From: Chloroflexota bacterium
GTDB lineage: Bacteria; Chloroflexota; Limnocylindria; Limnocylindrales; CSP1-4
Direction of reading: 5' to 3'
DNA length: 6,141 bases
NCBI GenBank assembly: GCA_017860675.1
Contig: JAGDMV010000110.1
Coordinates: 1 to 6,141 of the forward strand
In this document: piece after piece, positions 1 through 4,911 of the stretch
Layout of the letters: every line of letters starts with the position of its first letter
Numbering within the stretch: position 1 is the stretch's first letter
The notes under the pieces: model-generated
What the model was told of the DNA's origin: nothing
Databases searched by the model: none
Seen by the model: the letters and a program-made list of their open reading frames with translations, nothing else
Made by a program: the position numbers and the translations under genes

Positions 1-22
1 GGCATAGGTCCAGGTCGCCGGG

Positions 23-496
23 TCAGTCATCGGTCGCCGGTCGTATGCGCCTCGAGGCATGGGCAGCCTTCGCCCGGTCGACGAAGCCGTCGAGGTCCGC
101 GCGGGCCAGCGTCTCTGCGACAAGGTCGAGCGGCAGGTTCTCGAGCTGCCGGAACCGCACGCAGCTCCTGCCCATGTCGAGCGGCTTGCCGGTCGCCGCC
201 CATCCGTGGCGGAACAGGGCCTCCGCCGCGGGGTCGCCGTACACGCTGTTGAGGTACAGGCTCATGTAGCCCCGCTGGCTGGCCAGTCCTGCCACCACGA
301 GCGGCTGTCCGTTGTATGTCTGCGCGTATCGCGCGAGCGGGACGAACCAGGTGATCATCCCGTACTGCATGCCCTCCTCGTAGCCCGCCGGCAGGCTCTC
401 ACGCACGACGCGGCGGACCTCGGCGATCGCGGCTCGACGGTCATCGGGCAGCGAGGCGATGTAGTCGTCGGGGGTAGGTGCGGCGCTCCGGACCAT
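23..496 (-). CDS. DUF1801 (YdhG-like) domain protein
   Basis: This gene encodes a 157-residue soluble protein with no signal peptide or membrane segment. It matches the DUF1801 family by pattern: an N-terminal helix pair containing YIASLPDDRRAAI and then VRESLPAGYEEGMQYGMITWF, a central strand region with GYMSLYLN, and a C-terminal GKPLDMGRSCVRF followed by a leucine-rich stretch (LENLPLDLV). The family is small and widespread; its biochemical role is not established, so I assign none. I chose the ATG at 496 because family similarity starts there and GAGG lies 5 nt upstream. The frame stays open back to 628, but the extra 44 residues are Arg/Pro-rich and unlike the family. The gene is divergent from the membrane protein gene starting at 658, with 161 bp between them. 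The family call is fairly sure; the function is unknown. Confidence 0.85.
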   Translation of the reverse strand: MVRSAAPTPDDYIASLPDDRRAAIAEVRRVVRESLPAGYEEGMQYGMITWFVPLARYAQTYNGQPLVVAGLASQRGYMSLYLNSVYGDPAAEALFRHGWAATGKPLDMGRSCVRFRQLENLPLDLVAETLARADLDGFVDRAKAAHASRRIRPATDD

Positions 497-501
497 GGAT
501 C

Positions 502-515
502 CCTCGTCGGCGAGG
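502..515 (-). promoter_or_regulatory. Ribosome binding site inside a small inverted repeat
   Basis: On the minus strand the leader reads CCTCG-CCGA-CGAGG followed by GATCC and the ATG of the DUF1801 gene. The GAGG Shine-Dalgarno core sits in the right arm of a perfect 5-bp stem with a 4-nt loop. The repeat is seen directly. That it masks the ribosome binding site is inference, and short GC-rich stems arise often by chance in DNA of this composition. Confidence 0.35.
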
Positions 516-621
516 CAAGGCGGGGACAGCGTACGGCACGGCAGCCTGTTTGCGGTGTGCTCGCAGCCCCTCGGCTGGAGCGAACGCGCCCCGGGTGCAG
601 GAGCCCCGTCGCCTCGCAGCG

Positions 622-650
622 TGGCCACGGTGACTCGGTCCGGATAGAGT
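622..650 (+). promoter_or_regulatory. Candidate promoter for a leaderless mRNA
   Basis: TGGCCA (622-627, 4 of 6 matches to TTGACA) and TAGAGT (645-650, 4 of 6 matches to TATAAT) are 17 bp apart. Only 7 nt separate the -10-like box from the GTG at 658, so transcription would start at or next to the start codon. There is no Shine-Dalgarno sequence in the few bases before the GTG (TGGCCGC), which agrees with leaderless translation. The boxes are weak, and this is a reading by eye. Confidence 0.4.
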
Positions 651-657
651 TGGCCGC

Positions 658-1335
658 GTGACCAACCTGTGGACGGCCCTCGTCCCGCTGATGATCGGGA
701 GCGCGATCCTCCCCTTCCAGATCGCGATCACCGTGCTGCTCCTTCGCTCGAGCGCCGGCCGGTTCGCCGCGGTGGCCTGGGTCGCCGGGATGACCACGGT
801 CCGGCTGGCACAGGGGATCGTGTTCGGGCTGGTGCTGGGCGGCGCCGCCCGGTCGAGCGGGGACGCCGGGGCGGGGCTCATCGAGTCGGCACTGCTGCTG
901 GTGGTGGCGATCCTCCTCCTGCTCATGGCGGCGAAGTACCTCCTCCGCCAGCCGGACGAAGATGCCCCCGCCCCCCGGTGGATGGCCCTGGTGGAGTCGG
1001 CAACGCCGGGCCGCGCCTTCCTCCTGGGTGTCGCGCTGGTCGGGCTCAGTGCGAAGCTCTGGGCGTTCACGCTCGGGGCGATCGGCGCGATCGTCGAGGC
1101 CGACCTGGGGCAGCCCGCGGCAGGCTGGGCGTTCGTCGCCTTCGTGATCGGCGCCGAGGCCGTCCACCTGGCCGCGATCGCGATGACGTACGTCGCGCCC
1201 GGGCGCTCCGGCGCCTGGCTCGACCGGATCTCCCAGCTGCTGGAGCGCTACAACCGGCTGATCATGGTCGCCATCGGCCTCGTGTTCGGAACCTGGTTCC
1301 TGGCCAGGGCGCTGCGCGGCTTCGGCCTCGTGTAG
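658..1335 (+). CDS. GAP / SfLAP-family six-helix integral membrane protein
   Basis: This gene encodes a 225-residue inner-membrane protein. Hydrophobic segments lie at about 5-29, 37-62, 74-96, 120-146, 155-179 and 201-219. The order fits the GAP (Sap, sulfolipid-1-addressing protein) family of the LysE-like transporter group: a first helix with small residues and prolines (P10, P19), a short charged loop with R30 and R35, a cytoplasmic-type linker near 97-118, a lysine in the fourth helix (GLSAKLWAFTLG, K133), and a C-terminal block with NRLI (199-202) followed by a hydrophobic helix. Family members are linked to export of small molecules or lipids. The substrate here cannot be told, and sulfolipid itself is not implied. 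The start is a GTG without a ribosome binding site. The gene appears monocistronic: it diverges from the DUF1801 gene and ends at a hairpin shared with a convergent gene. A general LysE-type exporter is the main alternative. Confidence 0.75.
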   Translation: MTNLWTALVPLMIGSAILPFQIAITVLLLRSSAGRFAAVAWVAGMTTVRLAQGIVFGLVLGGAARSSGDAGAGLIESALLLVVAILLLLMAAKYLLRQPDEDAPAPRWMALVESATPGRAFLLGVALVGLSAKLWAFTLGAIGAIVEADLGQPAAGWAFVAFVIGAEAVHLAAIAMTYVAPGRSGAWLDRISQLLERYNRLIMVAIGLVFGTWFLARALRGFGLV

Positions 1336-1378
1336 TCGCCGGCGCTGGCACGCGCGGCCGGGCACGCCCTGGACGGGG

Positions 1379-1416
1379 AAACGGAAACGCGCCCGGGTGG
1401 TGGGACCCGGGCGCGT
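1379..1416 (-). terminator. Intrinsic terminator of the lipoprotein gene, possibly bidirectional
   Basis: A perfect 12-bp inverted repeat (1387-1398 pairs with 1405-1416; arms ACGCGCCCGGGT and ACCCGGGCGCGT) encloses a 6-nt loop. On the minus strand it begins 12 nt after the lipoprotein stop codon and is followed by TTTCCGTTTCC, a broken T-rich run, which fits an intrinsic terminator. On the plus strand the same hairpin lies 51 nt after the membrane protein stop codon but no T run follows it, so it would be weaker in that direction. Confidence 0.8.
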
Positions 1417-1428
1417 CGCTGCGGGGCG

Positions 1429-2460
1429 CTACTTGTACTGGAGCGTCTCGTTCTGGCCGAGGGTGAGCACCAGCGCGTCGTTGCTGATGCTGAAGCTGGT
1501 CACGCCAGTGATGGCCTGGATGTAGAGCTCCGAGTACGAGCCCTCCGGACACATCACGAGGGTGCTCGGGCCAGGGGTGATCGTCATGGGGCCGCTCGTC
1601 GCGTTCGGATCGCCGCTGAAGGTGCCCTTCACGGTGTTGCAGTCCGCCTTGGCGCTGAACGTGCCGTCGGCGGCGAACTGGATCGTGTAGTTGGCCTGCT
1701 GTTCCGCCGGCACTGCGCCCTGGAAGGGCGGGTTCTGCAGGGTGAACGCGGTGAGCTGCCACGCCTTGCCGGTGAGGCCCGGGCCGGGCGTCGGCGTGGG
1801 GGCGGGCGTCGGCGTGGGGGCCGCGGTCGGCTTGGCGGTCGGCGCCGCGGTCGGCTTTGCGGTGGCGGTGGGCGCAGCGGTCGGCTTGCCGGTGGGCTGC
1901 GAGGTCGGCTTCGCCGTCGGCGTCGGGGTCGGCTTCGGGGTCGGCTTCGCCGTCGGCGTCGGGGTCGGCTTGGGGGTCGGCGTCGGCTTCGCCGTTGGCT
2001 TCGGCGTCGCAGGGGCCGGCGTCACCGTCGGCGCGACCGACGTGTATTGGAGCGCGCCGCCGTCGGCCAGGGTGATCGCCAGGGTCGTGCCGGCGACGGA
2101 GTAGGTGGCCGCCTGGCCGAGCAGGCTCGCATAGAGGGCGTCATAGGACTCGGGCCCGCAGTAGGCCATCGTCATCGGGCCGGGCGTGATCGTCAGGCCG
2201 TCAGAGCCCTTCGTCGCCCAGGTGCCCGCCAGCTGGTTACAGGCGGCCGTCGAGTTGAACGTGCCATCCTCGTTGAACGCGATCGTGAAGCTCGCCTGCT
2301 TGTCGGGGGGTACGACCCACTGCCAGGCGGGCGTCTGCTCGCTGCCGGACGTCAGGTACCAGGTCTTGCCGGTCAGGTTGTCCGTGCTGCTCGAGCTGCA
2401 GCCGACCAACAGCAGTGTCGTCGCGCCGAGCACCAGCGCCGCGAGGAACGCTCTTCGCAC
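1429..2460 (-). CDS. Secreted lipoprotein with two META (HslJ-like) domains joined by a Pro-Thr repeat linker
   Basis: This gene encodes a 343-residue lipoprotein. The signal peptide is residues 1-20 (VRR followed by a hydrophobic stretch) with lipobox LVGC, so Cys21 is the likely lipidation site; a Ser-rich tether follows. META domain 1 covers about 29-141 and META domain 2 about 229-343. Each opens with LTGK-x-W-x-LT, has a DGTF strand followed by a CN motif (C74-N75 and C274-N275), then ITPGP, then a second Cys after a Met (C101, C304), and ends in LQY. These are hallmark positions of the META/HslJ family, and the paired cysteines could form a disulfide outside the cytoplasm. Residues 143-227 are almost only Pro, Thr, Lys and Ala and form an extended spacer. 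META domains are tied to stress or envelope functions in some bacteria, but this protein's role is not known. The GTG start at 2460 is set by a good ribosome binding site and by the signal peptide. Confidence 0.88.
   Translation of the reverse strand: MRRAFLAALVLGATTLLLVGCSSSSTDNLTGKTWYLTSGSEQTPAWQWVVPPDKQASFTIAFNEDGTFNSTAACNQLAGTWATKGSDGLTITPGPMTMAYCGPESYDALYASLLGQAATYSVAGTTLAITLADGGALQYTSVAPTVTPAPATPKPTAKPTPTPKPTPTPTAKPTPKPTPTPTAKPTSQPTGKPTAAPTATAKPTAAPTAKPTAAPTPTPAPTPTPGPGLTGKAWQLTAFTLQNPPFQGAVPAEQQANYTIQFAADGTFSAKADCNTVKGTFSGDPNATSGPMTITPGPSTLVMCPEGSYSELYIQAITGVTSFSISNDALVLTLGQNETLQYK
1780..2034 (-). repeat. Low-complexity repeat encoding the Pro/Thr/Lys/Ala linker
   Basis: About 255 bp inside the lipoprotein gene consist of variants of codon pairs for PT, KP and AP. 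The clearest tandem unit is 36 bp: 1903-1938 and 1939-1974 differ at a single base (position 1936 against 1972). It encodes the 12-residue unit KPTPTPTAKPTP/S. A second sub-repeat (KPTAAPT variants) lies nearer the C-terminal domain. The periods are multiples of three, so copy-number change keeps the frame. The opposite strand reads as a Gly-Val-rich open frame, which is a shadow. Confidence 0.85.
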
Positions 2461-2466
2461 CGTCTT

Positions 2467-2470
2467 CTCC
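2467..2470 (-). promoter_or_regulatory. Ribosome binding site deciding the lipoprotein start
   Basis: GGAG lies 6 nt before the GTG at 2460 on the minus strand. This places the start directly at the VRR n-region of the signal peptide. It argues against a start at an upstream in-frame ATG (2544), which would put 28 charged residues ahead of the signal peptide. Confidence 0.75.
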
Positions 2471-2549
2471 CATGTGTCGTGGTCTGTGCGGCTCGAGCCC
2501 GCGCGAGGCGAGCACGCCCGAGGACGGATGGTAGCCGGTCGCATAGCCG

Positions 2550-2563
2550 GGGGTGATCACCCC
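2550..2563. promoter_or_regulatory. Perfect 14-bp palindrome, candidate operator
   Basis: GGGGTGATCACCCC is fully self-complementary. It sits in the 129-bp gap between the Fe-S protein stop (2590) and the lipoprotein start (2460). A weak -10-like TACCAT lies nearby (2528-2533, minus strand), so a factor bound here would cover the -35 region of a lipoprotein promoter. It is not followed by a T run, so it is a poor intrinsic terminator for the Fe-S gene. The palindrome is seen; the operator role is inference. Confidence 0.4.
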
Positions 2564-2589
2564 GCGCGGATGACGGCGCCCCGCCGCGA

Positions 2590-3087
2590 TCAGCCCTCGC
2601 GCCGCGGGTCGTCCGCGGCCGTGAGCGGCTCGGCGATGCGCGGCCGGACACGACTCTCGTAGAAGCGGTACGGCTCGCCGGGCGCCACGAAGCCGGCTGC
2701 GATGTGGGCGTTGTCGCAGAACGGCTCGTGGCGGGAGGCACCGCAGCGGCAGAGCGTCGCCCGCGGCAGCGCCTCCTCGGTCCCGTCCTCGAGGGTGATG
2801 CGGGCAAGGCCGACGACGCGGAGCGGTCCGTTCTCAATCGGGGTGACCGTCGTTCCCGGGTGCGCCTCGTCGGGGCCGCCGTCAAGGCGACGGTAGAGAA
2901 GGGCGCCGCTCGGGCAGCGCTCGATGACCTCGGCGACCTCGTCGGGATCCGCTTCGTCGGGGTTGATCCACGGCTGGCGATCGAGGTCGAAGACCCGCGG
3001 CAGGCCCCGGATGCAGTCGGCCACGTGGATGCAGCGGTCGAGGTCAAAGCTCACCTCGATCCCTGTGCCGCGGTGTGTCCTGCGCAT
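2590..3087 (-). CDS. Fe-S protein fusing a divergent 4Fe-4S (YjdI/Fer4_19-type) domain and a CDGSH domain
   Basis: This gene encodes a 165-residue soluble cytoplasmic protein. Residues about 10-66 match the mono-cluster 4Fe-4S family of YjdI: DRCIHVADC (C19, C25), LPRVFD, PWI, then a conserved-looking ERCPSGAL (C58). Residues about 88-133 form a CDGSH domain: C113-x-C115, S118, P122, C124-D-N and H128, which is the three-Cys one-His ligand set of a 2Fe-2S cluster, with Asn in place of the usual Gly after CD. Family knowledge suggests electron transfer or redox/Fe-S roles; no specific partner is known. The start ATG at 3087 follows a strong GGAGGAG. The gene lies 226 bp downstream of gltD on the same strand, so it may be read with glutamate synthase, itself an Fe-S enzyme, or from its own promoter in the gap. 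The frame stays open upstream to an ATG at 3222, but the added residues resemble neither domain. Confidence 0.9.
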   Translation of the reverse strand: MRRTHRGTGIEVSFDLDRCIHVADCIRGLPRVFDLDRQPWINPDEADPDEVAEVIERCPSGALLYRRLDGGPDEAHPGTTVTPIENGPLRVVGLARITLEDGTEEALPRATLCRCGASRHEPFCDNAHIAAGFVAPGEPYRFYESRVRPRIAEPLTAADDPRREG

Positions 3088-3091
3088 CGGG

Positions 3092-3098
3092 CTCCTCC
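3092..3098 (-). promoter_or_regulatory. Strong ribosome binding site of the Fe-S protein gene
   Basis: GGAGGAG on the minus strand, 4 nt before the ATG at 3087 (6 nt from the GGAGG core), is the best Shine-Dalgarno sequence in the window. It fixes the start at 3087 rather than at upstream in-frame codons. Confidence 0.85.
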
Positions 3099-3114
3099 GT
3101 CGATCGATCCCACC

Positions 3115-3180
3115 GTCGCCACCGCCCGACAGGTCGCGGTGGCAGGCGCGCCGGTCGCCAGCGCCCGACAGGTCGCGGTG
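3115..3180. repeat. Two 27-bp direct repeats with a 39-bp period, upstream of the Fe-S gene
   Basis: Positions 3115-3141 and 3154-3180 are identical except for one base (C3122 against G3161). They share a 19-bp perfect core (3123-3141 and 3162-3180). Each core contains the dyad CGAC-AG-GTCG. The copy nearer the gene also forms an 8-bp perfect stem (3118-3125 with 3136-3143, 10-nt loop). The pair lies 28 bp upstream of the Fe-S start codon in the gltD-to-Fe-S gap, where a promoter or leader would be. The other half of the gap (3181-3313) shows nothing clear. Confidence 0.7.
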
Positions 3181-3313
3181 ATCTGCGGCCGGGCACGTCG
3201 CCTGGCGGGCAACATCATGCACGGAGCCGACGCCGCGGGTCGATTCCTGGCGGGCCTGCCGAGCTGCGGCACTGGAGCGAGCGGGTGCGCACCGGTCGGG
3301 GCAGCCGCGACGA

Positions 3314-4909
3314 TCAGCGAAGCGGCGCGTCGTCCCGCTCGAGGAAACGGTCCACTCCCACGGCAGCCCGGCGGCCCTCCTGGATCGCCCACACCACCAG
3401 GGACTGGCCGCGGGCGCAGTCGCCGGCGGCGAACACGCCCGGCACCGTGGTCATCGCCTTCGCGTCGGTCAGGATCGTGCCGGACGGCCCGAAGCCGCAG
3501 CCGAACTGCTCAGGCAGCGAGCGCTCCGGGCCGAGGAAGCCCATCGCCAGGAGGACGAGGTCGGCGGGCACGGCCCGCTCGGTCCCGGCCACCTCGCGCG
3601 GTGCGGCTCGACCGTCAGGGCCGGTCACCCACTCGACGTCGGCGATCTCGAGCGCCTCCACCCGGCCGGCGCCGTCGCCGCGGAAGCTACGCGTGGCCAC
3701 GGCAAAATGCCGCGGGTCTGCGCCCCAGAGGGCGGCGGCTTCCTCCTGGCCGTAGTCGACCCGGTAGGTGCGCGGCCACAGCGGCCAGGGATTGTCGGCG
3801 GCGCGCACGTCGGGCGGCCGAGGCAGGATCTCGAGCTGGACCAGGCTGCGCGCGCCCTGGCGGACGGCCGTCGCCACGCAGTCCGTGCCCGTGTCACCGC
3901 CGCCGATGACGGCGACGTCGCGGCCGGCGGCCGAGATGGACGGGACGTCGTGGCGGAACGTTCTGTCGTCGCGGGACGTGCCGCCATCGCGGGACGCGCC
4001 GCCATCGCGGGACGCGCCGTCGTCGCCCGGGTCGGCATGCCCGGCGCCCGGGCCAGGGGTCGCGCCACCTCCGTCGAGCAGCTGCCTGGTACTGCTCACC
4101 AGGAAGTCCATGGCCGGGTGGATCCCCGCCAAGTCGCGGCCCGGGACGGCCAGGTCGCGGGCCCGGGTGGCGCCCGTGCAGAGGACGACCGCATCGAACT
4201 CGCGCAGGAGGTCCTCGGCCGACGGATCCCGGCCGACATCGGCCCCGGTCTCGAACGAGATCCCTTCGGCCGCGAGCACCGCCAGCCGCCGCTGGACCAC
4301 CGCCTTGTCGAGCTTCATGGTCGGGATTCCATACATGAGCAGGCCGCCGGCCCGGTCGGCCCGCTCGAAGACGGTCACCGAGTGGCCACGCCGGTTGAGC
4401 TGCGAGGCGCAGGCCAGACCGGCCGGACCGCTGCCGACGACGGCCACCCTCCGCCCGGTCCGCCGCGACGGCGGCTCAGCCCGGATCCAGCCATGCTCCC
4501 AGGCCCGGTCGGCGATCTCGGCCTCGATCGTCTTGATGGTCACCGGCGACCCGTTCAGCCCGACCGTGCAGGAGCCCTCGCAAGGGGCCGGGCAGACGCG
4601 GCCGGTGAACTCGGGGAAGTCGTTCGTCTGCTGCAGCCGGACGAGCGCCTCCCGCCACTGGCCGCGCGAAACCAGGTCGTTCCAGTCGGGAACCAGGTTG
4701 TGCAGCGGACAGCCGAGCGCCGCTCCGCCGACCAGCTCGCCGACATGGCAGTACGGCACCGCGCAGCCCATGCAACGGGCGGCCTGCTGGCGCAGCGTCG
4801 CCTCCGAGAAGGGTGGATGCGCCTCGCTCCAGTCGCCGATCCGCTCGAGCGGCGGACGGGCGTGGGCCGGCTCGCGGCCGTACTCGAGGAAGCCACGCGG
4901 CGTGCCCAT
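3314..4909 (-). CDS. gltD: Glutamate synthase (NADPH) small subunit
   Basis: GltD takes electrons from NADPH through FAD and passes them via Fe-S clusters to the large subunit, where glutamine and 2-oxoglutarate become two glutamates. The N-terminal Fe-S domain (about 1-150) shows ARCMGCAVPYCH (C46, C49, C54), C67, and CPAPCEGSC (C106, C110, C114). The FAD motif is VAVVGSGPAG (155-164), the NADPH motif VAVIGGGDTG (332-341), and the C-terminal flavin contact region GVFAAGDCARGQ (491-502). The length is 531 residues, longer than the roughly 470-490 usual for the family. The excess lies in a Gly/Asp/Ser/Arg-rich insert near 278-324, just before the NADPH motif. The ATG at 4909 comes 2 nt after the gltB stop (TAG-GC-ATG) with only a weak GGGA upstream, so translation is probably coupled to gltB. 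All core motifs are intact, so the gene looks functional. Confidence 0.97.
   Translation of the reverse strand: MGTPRGFLEYGREPAHARPPLERIGDWSEAHPPFSEATLRQQAARCMGCAVPYCHVGELVGGAALGCPLHNLVPDWNDLVSRGQWREALVRLQQTNDFPEFTGRVCPAPCEGSCTVGLNGSPVTIKTIEAEIADRAWEHGWIRAEPPSRRTGRRVAVVGSGPAGLACASQLNRRGHSVTVFERADRAGGLLMYGIPTMKLDKAVVQRRLAVLAAEGISFETGADVGRDPSAEDLLREFDAVVLCTGATRARDLAVPGRDLAGIHPAMDFLVSSTRQLLDGGGATPGPGAGHADPGDDGASRDGGASRDGGTSRDDRTFRHDVPSISAAGRDVAVIGGGDTGTDCVATAVRQGARSLVQLEILPRPPDVRAADNPWPLWPRTYRVDYGQEEAAALWGADPRHFAVATRSFRGDGAGRVEALEIADVEWVTGPDGRAAPREVAGTERAVPADLVLLAMGFLGPERSLPEQFGCGFGPSGTILTDAKAMTTVPGVFAAGDCARGQSLVVWAIQEGRRAAVGVDRFLERDDAPLR
3969..4022 (-). repeat. Three 18-bp tandem repeats inside gltD
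   Basis: Units at 3969-3986, 3987-4004 and 4005-4022 differ by only one or two bases. They encode a six-residue repeat of the type GASRDG/GTSRDD in the extra segment of GltD. The period keeps the reading frame, which points to in-frame expansion by slippage. Confidence 0.9.
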
Positions 4910-4911
4910 GC

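Noticed and set aside
355..1365. 336-residue open frame on the minus strand across the membrane protein gene
   Set aside because: It is antisense to a coherent six-helix protein, full of Arg/Asp/Gln/Pro, and overlaps the DUF1801 gene in another frame.
1780..2034. Possible CRISPR-like array
   Set aside because: The repeats are contiguous, in frame and without unique spacers; they encode the protein linker.
1691..2104. Gly-Val-rich open frame on the plus strand, resembling a structural repeat protein
   Set aside because: It is the complement of the Pro-Thr linker codons of the lipoprotein, which has a signal peptide, lipobox, ribosome binding site and terminator in the other direction.
3088..3222. 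N-terminal extension of the Fe-S protein from an ATG at 3222
   Set aside because: The strong GGAGGAG sits just before the ATG at 3087 and the 4Fe-4S domain begins about ten residues in; the extension has only the 13-residue echo of the DNA repeat.
2704..3909. 401-residue open frame on the plus strand
   Set aside because: It is antisense to the Fe-S protein and gltD, with very Arg-rich repeats and no domain match.
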